This document shows, one piece after another, positions 39,974 through 48,393 of a DNA stretch of 64,000 nucleotides (position 1 is the first letter of the stretch; every line of letters begins with the position of its first letter). A program made the position numbers and the translations under genes. Source of the stretch: Pseudolabrys sp. (GTDB taxonomy: Bacteria; Pseudomonadota; Alphaproteobacteria; Rhizobiales; Xanthobacteraceae); contig JAHCKG010000009.1 of assembly GCA_026125895.1 (NCBI GenBank), forward strand, positions 62,001-126,000. Direction: 5' to 3'. The notes under the pieces were generated by a model that saw only the letters and a list, made by a program, of their open reading frames with translations, searched no databases and had not been told where the DNA came from.

Positions 39974-41947
39974 ATGACCACAGCAACGGGCGGAAGCTCG
40001 GATTTCATCAAGAACCTCGGCCGAATGTACGCCACCTACACCGGCGGCTTTCTGGCATTCATCATTCTGCTCGCCATCCTCGAACAGGTCGGCGTGCCGA
40101 ACAAGATTCTCGGCTATCTCTTCGTCGGCTTCACGATCGCGGTCTACGCCGTGATCGGCGTCATGTCGCGCACCGCCGAAGTGTCCGAGTATTACGTCGC
40201 CGGCCGCCGCGTGCCGGCGCTGTACAACGGCATGGCGACCGGCGCCGACTGGATGTCGGCGGCTTCCTTCGTCGGTATGGCCGGCACTTTGTTCCTGCTC
40301 GGCTATGACGGCCTGGCCTGGGTGCTCGGCTGGACCGGCGGCTTCGTGCTCGTGTCCATCCTCATCGGCCCCTACCTGCGCAAGTTCGGCGCCTATACCG
40401 TGCCGGACTTCATGGCGTTCCGCTTCGGCGGCAACACCGCGCGCATGATCGCGGTGATCGTGCTGGTGTGCTGCTCGTTCACCTACGTGACCGCGCAGAT
40501 CTACGGCACCGGCATCATCGCCTCGCGCTTCCTCGGCATGCAGTTCGAGATTGCGGTGTTTGCGGGCCTGGCCGGCATTTTGCTCTGCTCCATGCTAGGC
40601 GGCATGCGCGCGGTGACCTGGACGCAGATCGCCCAGTACATCGTGCTCATCATCGCCTACCTGACACCGATCATCATCCTGTCGACGAAGAAGTACGGCA
40701 TTCCGATCCCGGAGCTGACCTACGGCAGCGCGATTGCCGAAATCACGGCACGGGAACAGCAGATGCTGGCCTCGGGACTGGCCACCGCGACCGGTCTCAA
40801 GCCGCATATCCAGCCGTTCCTCAACTACACGCCGCTGAACTTCTTCGGCATCGTGATCTGCATGATGATCGGCACGGCGTCGCTGCCGCACATCCTGATG
40901 CGCTACTTCACCACGCCTACCGTGCGTGAGGCGCGCCAGTCGGTCGCCTGGTCGTTGCTGTTCATCTTCCTGCTTTATTTCTCGGCGCCCGCTTACGCCG
41001 CGTTCTCGAAGCTGGAGGTGTACACCAACATCATCGGCCGCGATCTGACGCAGGTCCGTCCCTGGATGTTCACCTGGGGCGAACTCGGCCTGATCCAGAT
41101 CTGCGGCAAGAACGCCGCCTCGATCGATGCCATCGTCGCTGCCTGTAAGAGCATCGCCGGGCATCCGGGCGTCGTCCGATTGCAGGACTTCGTGATCAAT
41201 ACGGACGTCATCGTACTCTCCACGCCGGAGATCGCGGGCCTGCCGTACGTGATCTCGGGCCTGGTCGCCGCCGGCGGTCTCGCCGCCGCGCTGTCGACCG
41301 CCGACGGCCTGCTGCTCGCCATCGCCAACGCGCTCTCGCACGACGTCTACTACAAGATGGTCGATCCGAGCGCGCCGACGGTGCGCCGCCTGCTCGTCGC
41401 CCGCATCCTGCTGCTCGTCGTCGCCGTGGCCGCCGCCTGGACCGCTTCGACGCGGCCGGGCGACATCCTCGCGATGGTCGGATGGGCGTTCTCGCTCGCC
41501 ATGGCCGGCAACTTCCCGGCGCTCGTCATGGGCGTCTGGTGGAAGCGGACCACGGCGGCCGGTGCGGTCTGGGGCATGATCGCGGGCTTCGGCCTGTGCG
41601 TGTTCTACCTGGTCGTGACCCGTTACTTCCCGGGCTACGGCGTGGCGTACTTCGGTATGTCCTCGCTCGCCAACCCGGCCACGGGCGCGCCGCTGGTCGA
41701 CATCGCCAAGGCGATGGCCGCTCCGAACGCGATGGAGACCTGGGTCACCGTCGCGCATCCGATGGCCAGCAAGGTCGGCTGGTTCGGCCTCAACAACATC
41801 GCGGCGGGCCTGCTCGGCATGCCGGTCGGCTTCCTGGTCATCTACGTGGTCAGCAAGCTCGGCGCCGAGCCGTCCAAGGAGATGCAGGCTTACGTCGACG
41901 AGATCCGCAAGCCCCGTGGGCGCACGGTTCTCCAGGAAAAGACCTGA
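39974..41947 (+). CDS. Sodium:solute symporter large subunit (VC_2705 family)
   Basis: 657 residues with about 13 membrane helices. SSS motifs: AEVSEYYVAGRRVPALYNGMA, FVGMAGTLFLLGYDGLAWVLGW and GLVAAGGLAAALSTADGLLLAIANALSHD. The family takes up short organic acids with sodium; acetate or a related acid fits the ActP-like pattern and the CrbS/CrbR context. The family-specific insert (about residues 350-410) is present. A strong terminator follows. Confidence 0.92.
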   Translation: MTTATGGSSDFIKNLGRMYATYTGGFLAFIILLAILEQVGVPNKILGYLFVGFTIAVYAVIGVMSRTAEVSEYYVAGRRVPALYNGMATGADWMSAASFVGMAGTLFLLGYDGLAWVLGWTGGFVLVSILIGPYLRKFGAYTVPDFMAFRFGGNTARMIAVIVLVCCSFTYVTAQIYGTGIIASRFLGMQFEIAVFAGLAGILLCSMLGGMRAVTWTQIAQYIVLIIAYLTPIIILSTKKYGIPIPELTYGSAIAEITAREQQMLASGLATATGLKPHIQPFLNYTPLNFFGIVICMMIGTASLPHILMRYFTTPTVREARQSVAWSLLFIFLLYFSAPAYAAFSKLEVYTNIIGRDLTQVRPWMFTWGELGLIQICGKNAASIDAIVAACKSIAGHPGVVRLQDFVINTDVIVLSTPEIAGLPYVISGLVAAGGLAAALSTADGLLLAIANALSHDVYYKMVDPSAPTVRRLLVARILLLVVAVAAAWTASTRPGDILAMVGWAFSLAMAGNFPALVMGVWWKRTTAAGAVWGMIAGFGLCVFYLVVTRYFPGYGVAYFGMSSLANPATGAPLVDIAKAMAAPNAMETWVTVAHPMASKVGWFGLNNIAAGLLGMPVGFLVIYVVSKLGAEPSKEMQAYVDEIRKPRGRTVLQEKT

Positions 41948-41971
41948 TCGCCGCATGCGGTAACAACTACA

Positions 41972-41998
41972 GCGGGGCCCTTCGGGGCCCCGCTTCTT
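41972..41998 (+). terminator. Rho-independent terminator of the symporter operon
   Basis: Stem GCGGGGCCC / GGGCCCCGC (9 perfect pairs) with a TTCG tetraloop, followed by ttctt. It starts 24 bases after the symporter stop codon. Confidence 0.9.
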
Positions 41999-42058
41999 CT
42001 GCGGTTGCCGATCACTGCGCCGCTTGCCATTCTGTCCATCCGCCGCAGGGTCGCCGCC

Positions 42059-42370
42059 GTGAATCCGAACAGCCTGTCGTTCTGGGTCTATCAGATACCG
42101 AACTTCGCGCTCGCCGTGGTGATGTACACCATGCTCGGCCGCGTGCTGCTCGGCCTGTTCGTCGACGCCGACTCGCCTAATTACATCTGGCGCTTCTTCT
42201 GCCGCCTCACCGATCCGTTCGTCGCGCTGTTTGCGCTCGTGACGCCGAAGGCGGCGCCGCCGGTGATCGTCTGGCTGTTCGCCTTCGTCTGGCTGTTCTG
42301 GCTGCGCGTCGGGCTGCTTTATTTATTCCTGCTGCTCGGCGCCATTCCGAAGTCGGGCGTCGCGTCATGA
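42059..42370 (+). CDS. Small membrane protein (YggT-like topology)
   Basis: 103 residues from GTG 42059 (an ATG at 42005 gives 18 more). It begins NPNSLSFWVYQIPNFALAVVMY; two hydrophobic segments flank DADSPNYIWRFFCRLTDPFVALF, an arrangement seen in YggT-type proteins. Function unknown. Its stop overlaps the next ATG (ATGA), so the two are a coupled pair. Confidence 0.7.
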   Translation: MNPNSLSFWVYQIPNFALAVVMYTMLGRVLLGLFVDADSPNYIWRFFCRLTDPFVALFALVTPKAAPPVIVWLFAFVWLFWLRVGLLYLFLLLGAIPKSGVAS

Positions 42371-42693
42371 ACAAGAACCATTTCTACATCGCCATCGCCT
42401 TCTTCGGCATGATCAACGGCATCTTCAATCAGATCGCCCTGCTGTTCGCGCTGATCCATGTGCAGATCCTGGCGCCGGCGCTGCTGTTCGGCTCGACCGG
42501 GCTGACGCTGATGTTCTCCTCGCTGATGGTCTCGACGGCGACCATCATTCTCGCCGGCATCCCGGCGGCGCTCTACGAGCGCTATGCCGGTATCAAGGAC
42601 GAATCCTCGCCGGTCTCGCTGTGGATCTGGCTCGCCGGTACGGCCATCCTGACGCTCCCGGCCATGGCCAATTTCTTCGAATACGGCCTCTGA
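42367..42693 (+). CDS. Small membrane protein, four-helix
   Basis: 108 residues, strongly hydrophobic with about three to four helices (FYIAIAFFGMINGIFNQIALLF, LMFSSLMVSTATIILAGIPAALY, LWIWLAGTAILTLPAMANFF). YERYAGIKDESSPVS forms the one polar loop. Starts by ATGA overlap with the preceding gene. Family not recognised; a structural or assembly role in the membrane is only a guess. Confidence 0.7.
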   Translation: MNKNHFYIAIAFFGMINGIFNQIALLFALIHVQILAPALLFGSTGLTLMFSSLMVSTATIILAGIPAALYERYAGIKDESSPVSLWIWLAGTAILTLPAMANFFEYGL

Positions 42694-42847
42694 ACCGGCG
42701 GCCGGTAAAGGCGTCGGCCGCGGAACTGCCTACCGTTCACGGGGTTGTGCATGACGGCGCCCGCCCGGCAACTTGTTTGCTGGCACGCCATTTGCTTTTT
42801 TTGCCGGATGAAATGGTCGCAAACGGGGGATCGGAAAGGAGACCGCC

Positions 42848-43228
42848 ATGATCCCATGTGAGCGCTATGCCCAATACACGCTGCTGCGCGATGCGAGCTT
42901 TTTTGCTGTCGCCGCCGTGACCTTGATGATCGGCTTCAGTTTCATTCCGGCACTCGCGCTCGACATCGGCGCCTCGGTGGCGCTCGTCTTCGCGGTGGTT
43001 CAACTCTTCCGCGTGTCACGGCTGACCGAAGAGCGCTTCATGCAGGGCGAAGTCTGGCTGTCGCTACGCGCCGATGAGCGGCCTGCGGGCGAGCAAGGCG
43101 TTCGTGTCGCCTTCGCCGCGACGCAGGATTTGATGCTGCGCTTCGCCAGAAGCGCGGCCGGCGCCGCCATCGTGATGTTCGGCTTCGGTCTCGCCCTGTC
43201 GGCGACGATCGGCCACGACGGTTTGTGA
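42848..43228 (+). CDS. Small membrane protein, tandem paralogue 1
   Basis: 126 residues with two N-terminal helices (FFAVAAVTLMIGFSFI, ASVALVFAVVQLF), a polar middle containing GEVWLSLRADERPAGEQG, and one C-terminal helix (AAGAAIVMFGFGLALSA). A GGAAAGGAG precedes the ATG. The stop overlaps the GTG of the next gene, whose product has the same plan. Unknown function. Confidence 0.7.
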   Translation: MIPCERYAQYTLLRDASFFAVAAVTLMIGFSFIPALALDIGASVALVFAVVQLFRVSRLTEERFMQGEVWLSLRADERPAGEQGVRVAFAATQDLMLRFARSAAGAAIVMFGFGLALSATIGHDGL

Positions 43229-43608
43229 CGGGCGCGCCGATGGAGCCGATGCGGCAAGTGGCCTACGAAGTCGTGCAGCGCGCCTGCTTGTTCGGCTCGC
43301 TGGCGATCTTCTGCGTCATGATCGGCATGTCGTTCGATGGCCGGCTCGCCTTCCAGGCCGGCGGCACACTGACCGCGATGATGGCGATGGTCCTGATCTA
43401 CAAGGCGCGCGAGGCCGTGACCAAGCCCTACAAGAAGACCGAGATGTGGCTGTACCTGCCGGAAGAGCTGCGCCCGCCGCCGGCGCAGGCGCAATGGGCG
43501 AGCGCCACGGTGCTGCGCGAGACCTATCTGACTTTCGCGCAATGGACCGCGGCGATCTCCGTGGCCATGTGGATCGCCGCCTTGCTGTTCCGGCTGTTCG
43601 GCGCCTGA
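43225..43608 (+). CDS. Small membrane protein, tandem paralogue 2
   Basis: 127 residues from GTG 43225, overlapping the previous stop (GTGA); an ATG at 43240 is an alternative. Two N-terminal helices (ACLFGSLAIFCVMIGMSF, GGTLTAMMAMVLIY), the polar segment TEMWLYLPEELRPPPAQA aligned with EVWLSLRADERPAGEQG of its neighbour, and one C-terminal helix. The pair probably arose by duplication. Confidence 0.7.
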   Translation: MTGAPMEPMRQVAYEVVQRACLFGSLAIFCVMIGMSFDGRLAFQAGGTLTAMMAMVLIYKAREAVTKPYKKTEMWLYLPEELRPPPAQAQWASATVLRETYLTFAQWTAAISVAMWIAALLFRLFGA

Positions 43609-43611
43609 GGT

Positions 43612-44073
43612 TCAGCGCCGGCTGCCGATGAACTGGAAGATCACCTCGCGGGCGTGCGGCGCGCGGCGGTGTTCGACCAGATAGAGCCCCTGCCAGGTGC
43701 CGAGCGTCAGCGCGCCGTCCCTGACCGGAATGTGCAGCGACACGCCGTTGAGCATCGCCTTCACATGCGCCGGCATGTCGTCGGGACCTTCGACCGTGTG
43801 GACCCACGGCGCCGCCTCCGGCGCCAGCCGTTCCAGCGCCGCCGTCAGATCGGTCTGCACGTCCGGATCGGCGTTCTCCTGGATGGTCAGCGACGCCGAA
43901 GTGTGGCGCAGGAAGGCAAGGAAGACGCCATCGCCGGCCTTGGCGCGCTCGATGAAGTCGCGCGCCCCGCCGGAGATCTCGGTGAAGCCGATGCCGCGCG
44001 TCTCGACGCGCAATGTCGCCGAGACGATCGTCTGCGGCTCGGTTTCGCTGAGCGGCGAGAGACGGGCGGTCAT
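43612..44073 (-). CDS. yjbQ: YjbQ family protein (secondary thiamine-phosphate synthase type)
   Basis: 153 residues from ATG 44073. Family motifs are GVFLAFLRHTSASLTIQENA, DVQTDLTAALERLAP, HTVEGPDDMPAHVKAML and LGTWQGLYLVEHR. E. coli YjbQ shows weak thiamine phosphate synthase activity; its true role is unsettled. The longer frame to 44394 reads antisense-like sequence of the neighbouring gene and is rejected. Confidence 0.93.
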   Translation of the reverse strand: MTARLSPLSETEPQTIVSATLRVETRGIGFTEISGGARDFIERAKAGDGVFLAFLRHTSASLTIQENADPDVQTDLTAALERLAPEAAPWVHTVEGPDDMPAHVKAMLNGVSLHIPVRDGALTLGTWQGLYLVEHRRAPHAREVIFQFIGSRR

Positions 44074-44087
44074 GGCAGAGATCGAGC

Positions 44088-44654
44088 CTAGTTCTTCTTC
44101 GTCAGATCTTTCTGGAACTCGGAGATCATGTCGACGAGGTGCTGCCAGGCGCGCTCCAGCGCCGTCCGCGCCCGCTCCATCTCCTCGCGGCTCGGGAATC
44201 GGAGCTTGGCGTCGCCCTCGGCCTGGGCCTGGTTTTGGTCCTGGCCGGCCTGCGGCGGGATATCGCCCGGCGGCCGCGGCGGCTGTGGCGGCAACTGGGC
44301 CTTGGCGATCTCGTCCTTCAGCTTGCCGAGTTCCCGCTGCAGGCGGGCGATCTCGGCGTCGAGCGCGGCGCGGTCTTCCGGTACGGCCTGGCACGCCCAG
44401 CCGACCGTGTGCGGGCTGCAGAAACTCATATGCCCGGTAACGCTATCGAGGCGGAGGAAACCGCCCTCGACACGCGAAAGGCTGAAGCGGCCCGCCGGCT
44501 GCGGCACAATGTCCTTGGGCGTCTCCGGAGCCGCCGCCGGCGGCGATACCGGCGCCGGATCCTGCGCCTTCGGCGAAACCTGATCCTGCGCCCACGCGCC
44601 GCCGAGCGCGGCGAGGACGATGGCGGTCGCTACAGCGAGATTGGCGGATCGCAT
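44088..44654 (-). CDS. Exported coiled-coil hypothetical protein
   Basis: 188 residues with a Sec signal peptide (MRSANLAVATAIVLAALGGAWA, cleavage after AWA). A proline-rich linker is followed by a conserved-looking FSLSRVEGGFLRLDSVTGHM segment with two cysteines (SFC, WAC). A coiled coil (ALDAEIARLQRELGKLKDEI) and a charged C-terminal helix complete it. Probably periplasmic; function unknown. Confidence 0.75.
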   Translation of the reverse strand: MRSANLAVATAIVLAALGGAWAQDQVSPKAQDPAPVSPPAAAPETPKDIVPQPAGRFSLSRVEGGFLRLDSVTGHMSFCSPHTVGWACQAVPEDRAALDAEIARLQRELGKLKDEIAKAQLPPQPPRPPGDIPPQAGQDQNQAQAEGDAKLRFPSREEMERARTALERAWQHLVDMISEFQKDLTKKN

Positions 44655-44840
44655 GACCTTCTTCCTTCCCGGTTTCGGCGTGGCGCGGCGAGTTTAGCAC
44701 CCTCGCCGAGGCGCCTGACACCGCGACAACGCCGAACCTGTTGAGAGGGCTCCCGCAGCGCACGCGCGAGCCACCGCGAGCGTTCCAAAAACCGAACTTT
44801 TCCCATTGGAATCATATGCTTAAATCAGCAAGCCGCTTTC

Positions 44841-44869
44841 TTGACTCACACCGGCACCGCCAGTATGGT
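44841..44869 (+). promoter_or_regulatory. Sigma-70-type promoter of the F0 operon
   Basis: TTGACT (44841-44846), a 17-base spacer and TATGGT (44864-44869) lie 62 bases upstream of atpI. This is the best consensus promoter in the window and matches the rhizobial housekeeping pattern. The expected start is near 44876, leaving a ~55-base leader. Confidence 0.65.
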
Positions 44870-44930
44870 CCGCGCGGCTTTTAGGGCGGCGGGACATTGC
44901 GGAGCCTTTTAAACCACGCAGGTCGAAAGC

Positions 44931-45290
44931 ATGGCTGACGGCAAGCGCGGCGACAAAGACCACAACAATCCGCCGGACGACGAAGCAGCTCTCTCCGCGA
45001 GGCTCGAGCGTCTGGGCAAACGGATCGCCACGGCGAACCGGCATCCCGATCACGACGGTGACGCTCGACCGAATCAGGCTTCGGCCTATGCGCGCGGATT
45101 CCGCATGTCGACCGAACTTGTCGCCGGCGTGCTGGTAGGGGGAGGATTGGGCTGGCTTTTGGATCGCTGGCTCGGTATCTCGCCGTGGGGGCTCATCGTT
45201 TTCCTGATGCTCGGCTTTGCGGCCGGAGTTCTCAACGTCATGCGGGCGGCGGGTGTCGTTCGTGAGCAGTCTGACCGATTAGAGCGATAG
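44931..45290 (+). CDS. atpI: F0F1 ATP synthase assembly protein AtpI
   Basis: 119 residues: a charged ~50-residue N-terminal part (MADGKRGDKDHNNPPDDEAA) then two helices (LVAGVLVGGGLGWLLDRW, LIVFLMLGFAAGVLNVMRA), the AtpZ/AtpI plan. Family members help assemble the c-ring. It heads the F0 operon 35 bases before atpB, as in other Rhizobiales. Confidence 0.9.
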   Translation: MADGKRGDKDHNNPPDDEAALSARLERLGKRIATANRHPDHDGDARPNQASAYARGFRMSTELVAGVLVGGGLGWLLDRWLGISPWGLIVFLMLGFAAGVLNVMRAAGVVREQSDRLER

Positions 45291-45325
45291 AGTTCGACCC
45301 CTCCAGAATGAAGTTCGAGAATTAA

Positions 45326-46087
45326 ATGGCCGCCGCTAACGATCCAATCCACCAGTTCCAGATCATCGATCTCTTCCCGGTCGCCAAGATCGGAAGCGCC
45401 AATATCGTCTTCACGAATTCGGCCGCTTTCATGTTCCTGGCGGTCATCGTCATCACCGCCTTCCTGGTCATCGGCACCTCGAAGCGCGCGCTGGTGCCGA
45501 CGCGCCTGCAATCGGCCGCGGAACTCGCCTACGAATTCGTCGCGACGACGGTGCGCTCGACCGCCGGTTCCGAAGGCATGCGGTTCTTCCCGTTCGTCTT
45601 CACGATCTTCATGTTCATCCTGACGCTGAACTTCATCGGCCTCGTGCCCTATGCGTTCACCGTCACCAGCCACATCATCATCACGGTGGCGCTGGCGATC
45701 ACGGTGTTCCTCACCGTGCTGATCTACGGCCTGATGCGTCACGGCCTGCACTTCTTCAATCTCTTCGTGCCGAAGGGCGTGCCGGTCTACATCCTGCCGC
45801 TCATCGTTTTCATCGAAGTCCTGTCCTTCATTTCGCGGCCGATCTCGCACTCGGTTCGTCTGTTCGCCAACATGCTGGCCGGCCACATCACGCTGAAGGT
45901 GTTCGCCGGCTTCATCGTCCTGATGGGCGGCGCGCTCGGCGCCGTCGGCTGGGCGGGCGGCATCCTGCCCTTCGCGATGATCGTCATTCTCACCGCGCTC
46001 GAAACGCTGGTGGCGTTCTTGCAGGCCTATGTGTTTGCAATTCTCACCTGCATCTACCTCAACGACGCTATTCACCCGGGCCACTAA
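45326..46087 (+). CDS. atpB: ATP synthase F0 subunit a
   Basis: 253 residues with five to six helices. The essential arginine is in [18 protein letters not shown], and [15 protein letters not shown] is the other subunit-a signature. With the c-ring it forms the proton half-channels. The F1 genes (atpHAGDC) are not in this window, the normal split of the Rhizobiales. Confidence 0.96.
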   Translation: MAAANDPIHQFQIIDLFPVAKIGSANIVFTNSAAFMFLAVIVITAFLVIGTSKRALVPTRLQSAAELAYEFVATTVRSTAGSEGMRFFPFVFTIFMFILTLNFIGLVPYAFTVTSHIIITVALAITVFLTVLIYGLMRHGLHFFNLFVPKGVPVYILPLIVFIEVLSFISRPISHSVRLFANMLAGHITLKVFAGFIVLMGGALGAVGWAGGILPFAMIVILTALETLVAFLQAYVFAILTCIYLNDAIHPGH

Positions 46088-46125
46088 GGGCTCGGGGTCA
46101 GCAAAAACCAAGAAGGAGTTTGGCT

Positions 46126-46353
46126 ATGGATCCAGTGGCAGCGAAGTACATCGGCGCGGGCATCGCGGCGATCGGCATGGGCGGCGCGGGCGTCGGCGTC
46201 GGCATCATTTTCGGCAACTACCTGGCGGCGGCGATCCGCAATCCGTCGGCGGCCCAGGGCCAGTTCGGCAACCTGATTTTCGGCTTCGCCATCACCGAAG
46301 CGCTCGGCATCTTCTCGCTGCTGATCGCGCTGCTGCTGCTGTTCGCCCTCTAA
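46126..46353 (+). CDS. atpE: ATP synthase F0 subunit c
   Basis: 75 residues, two helices joined by [11 protein letters not shown]. The proton-binding carboxylate is the Glu in [15 protein letters not shown]. The ATG at 46126 follows AAGAAGGAG with good spacing; a TTG six bases earlier is not used. Forms the rotor ring. Confidence 0.97.
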   Translation: MDPVAAKYIGAGIAAIGMGGAGVGVGIIFGNYLAAAIRNPSAAQGQFGNLIFGFAITEALGIFSLLIALLLLFAL

Positions 46354-46391
46354 GACTAGGCGTGCGCACAAGGCGCTGGAGCTGAAAGACG

Positions 46392-46940
46392 ATGGCAGAA
46401 CCACAGCACACGACGAGCACCGAGCACGTCCCGGCGGGCGAACATTCGGGCGGCTTTCCGCCGTTCCAGTCGCACACCTACGCCTCGCAGCTCGTCTGGC
46501 TCGCTATCGCTTTCGTCCTGCTCTATGCGCTGATGGCGAAATGGGCGCTGCCGCGAGTCGGCGGCGTCATCGAAAATCGCCAGAACAAGATCGATGGCGA
46601 CATCGCCGAAGCCGGCAAGCTCAAGGAGCAGTCGGACGCGGCGGTGGCGGCCTACGAGAAGGCGCTGGCGGACGCCCGCGCCAACGCCCAGGCGATCGCC
46701 AACGAAACCCGCGACAAGCAGGCGGCGGAAGCTGAAACCCGCCGCAAGGCGCTGGAAGATGAGCTCAACGTCAAGCTGACGGACGCCGAGAAGACCATCG
46801 CGGCGACCAAGCAGTCGGCGATGAGCAACGTCCGCGGCATTGCCGAGGACGCGACCCGCGCCATCGTCGAGCGTCTGATCGGCAAGGCGCCGAGCGAACA
46901 GGCGGTTTCGACCGCCGTCGCCGACGCGCTCAAGCGTTAA
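46392..46940 (+). CDS. atpF': ATP synthase F0 subunit b'
   Basis: 182 residues: a short polar N-terminus (TEHVPAGEHSGGFPPFQSHT), one membrane helix (LVWLAIAFVLLYALMAKW) and a long alanine/charge-rich coiled coil. The extended, histidine-containing N-terminus marks the b' form. It pairs with AtpF as the peripheral stalk; 12 bases separate the two genes. Confidence 0.93.
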   Translation: MAEPQHTTSTEHVPAGEHSGGFPPFQSHTYASQLVWLAIAFVLLYALMAKWALPRVGGVIENRQNKIDGDIAEAGKLKEQSDAAVAAYEKALADARANAQAIANETRDKQAAEAETRRKALEDELNVKLTDAEKTIAATKQSAMSNVRGIAEDATRAIVERLIGKAPSEQAVSTAVADALKR

Positions 46941-46952
46941 GGAAGCGACCCG

Positions 46953-47438
46953 ATGCTGATGGAAGCTGAAACCTGGGTCGCGCTGGCCTTCGTCGTCTTC
47001 GTGGCGGGGCTGCTCTATATCGGGGTCCACAAGATGCTGGCCAAGTCGCTCGACGACCGCGCCGCCCGCATCAAGGCGGAACTCGACGAGGCCCGCAAGC
47101 TGAAGGAAGAGGCTGCCGCCGTGCTGGCCGAGTATCAGCGCAAGCGTGCCGCCGCCGAATCCGAGGCGCAGAGCATCGTCGCCGGCGCCAAGGAAGACGC
47201 CGCCCGCATGGCGGTCGAAGCCAAGGCGAAGATCGAGGAATTCGTCGCCCGCCGCACCAGGATGGCCGAGGTGAAGATCGCCCAGGCCGAGGCCCAGGCC
47301 GCGGCCGACGTCCGCGCTGCTGCCGCCGAGGCCGCCGTTGCTGCCGCCGAGAAAATCCTCTCGGCCGAAGCCAAAGGCGCATTGGCCGGCGAACTGATCA
47401 CCAAGGGCATCGAGGACGTTCGCAAGAAGCTGAACTGA
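46953..47438 (+). CDS. atpF: ATP synthase F0 subunit b
   Basis: 161 residues: one membrane helix (TWVALAFVVFVAGLLYIGVH) followed by a continuous coiled coil (DDRAARIKAELDEARKLKEE onward) ending IEDVRKKLN. Forms the stator stalk with b'. Last gene of the F0 operon, followed by a terminator. Confidence 0.95.
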   Translation: MLMEAETWVALAFVVFVAGLLYIGVHKMLAKSLDDRAARIKAELDEARKLKEEAAAVLAEYQRKRAAAESEAQSIVAGAKEDAARMAVEAKAKIEEFVARRTRMAEVKIAQAEAQAAADVRAAAAEAAVAAAEKILSAEAKGALAGELITKGIEDVRKKLN

Positions 47439-47476
47439 GGCCTGAACGGCTCAGTCCGTGGCAACGAAAGACAACA

Positions 47477-47507
47477 AAGGCTGGCCGGTTGGCCGGCCTT
47501 TTTCTTT
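47477..47507 (+). terminator. Rho-independent terminator of the F0 operon
   Basis: Stem AAGGCTGGCC / GGCCGGCCTT with a GGTT loop, followed by tttcttt. It begins 39 bases after the atpF stop. Confidence 0.88.
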
Positions 47508-47724
47508 GCGCGGGCGGTATCAGATTCCTCTGGAGGGGGCCGTCAGCCGGGTTGAAAACGGCGGGTTTGCAGGTGGTCCTTGCATACCGATTCGGCCGGA
47601 CTAAGCTCGCACTTAGCGATTCGTTTGTAAGAGTGGCGTTGCGGTCGAGCCGACCGCCCATTCGTAAGCGTTGCATCCAACAATCAGACCAAGCCGGCAA
47701 TTCCGGCCACGGATCGGGGGACTC

Positions 47725-48381
47725 GTGGTCATCTTCGATTGCAACGGCGTGCTTGTCGACAGCGAGCCGCTGGCAACTTCGATCGTATCGCAGGAGTTCA
47801 TGCGCGCCGGCTTCGCGCTGACGCCGGACCTTGTCGCGCGCTATTTCACCGGCCGCCGCCAGACCGACATGTTTGCCGAGGTCGAGATCGCCGCCGGGCG
47901 CAAGCTGCCGCAGGGCTTCGCCGAGACGGTGACGCTGGCCACCTTGCGCAAATTCCGCGCCGAGCTGCGCGCCACCGCCCATGCGGCGCATGCGCTGTCG
48001 TGGCTGCGCGGACCCAAATGCGTCGCCTCCTCGTCGTCGCTCGATCGCATCCGCGTCAGCTTAGAGACCACCGACCTGTTGCGCTTCTTCGAGCCGAACC
48101 TGTTCTCCGCCGGCGACGTGCCGAACGGCAAGCCGGCGCCCGACCTGTTCCTTCACGTGGCGCGGCAGATGCGGGTCGAGCCGGCGCATTGTCTGGTGGT
48201 CGAGGATTCGCCAGCCGGCGTCACCGCGGCGGTCGCGGCCGGCATGACCGTGATCGGCTTCGTCGGCGGCAGCCACGCCGGTTCGACGCTCGGCATGCAG
48301 CTTGGCGAGGCCGGCGCCCGCGCCGTGATTTCGGACCTCCGCGCGCTCAAGAGCACGGTGATCGATCTCAGGGGCTGGTAA
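47725..48381 (+). CDS. HAD-superfamily phosphatase-like protein with DxN motif I
   Basis: 218 residues from GTG 47725, preceded by GGGGG at 47716. HAD motifs: VIFDCNGVLVDSE at the N-terminus, SSSSLDR (motif II Ser), NGKPAPDLFL (motif III Lys) and VVEDSPAGVTAA (acidic motif IV). Beta-phosphoglucomutase/phosphatase subfamily cap. Motif I reads D-C-N: the codon is AAC, so the usual second Asp (general acid/base) is Asn. Activity may be altered. Confidence 0.88.
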   Translation: MVIFDCNGVLVDSEPLATSIVSQEFMRAGFALTPDLVARYFTGRRQTDMFAEVEIAAGRKLPQGFAETVTLATLRKFRAELRATAHAAHALSWLRGPKCVASSSSLDRIRVSLETTDLLRFFEPNLFSAGDVPNGKPAPDLFLHVARQMRVEPAHCLVVEDSPAGVTAAVAAGMTVIGFVGGSHAGSTLGMQLGEAGARAVISDLRALKSTVIDLRGW

Positions 48382-48393
48382 TTTAGCCTGCCG

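Noticed and set aside
45086-46111. 341-codon minus-strand frame opposite atpI/atpB
   Set aside because: Antisense of conserved F0 genes; Asp/Arg/Glu-rich low complexity, no homology seen.
47508-47724. Gap after the atpF terminator as a possible small RNA or decayed gene
   Set aside because: No hairpin-plus-T-run end, no frame with codon bias and no recognisable remnant were found.
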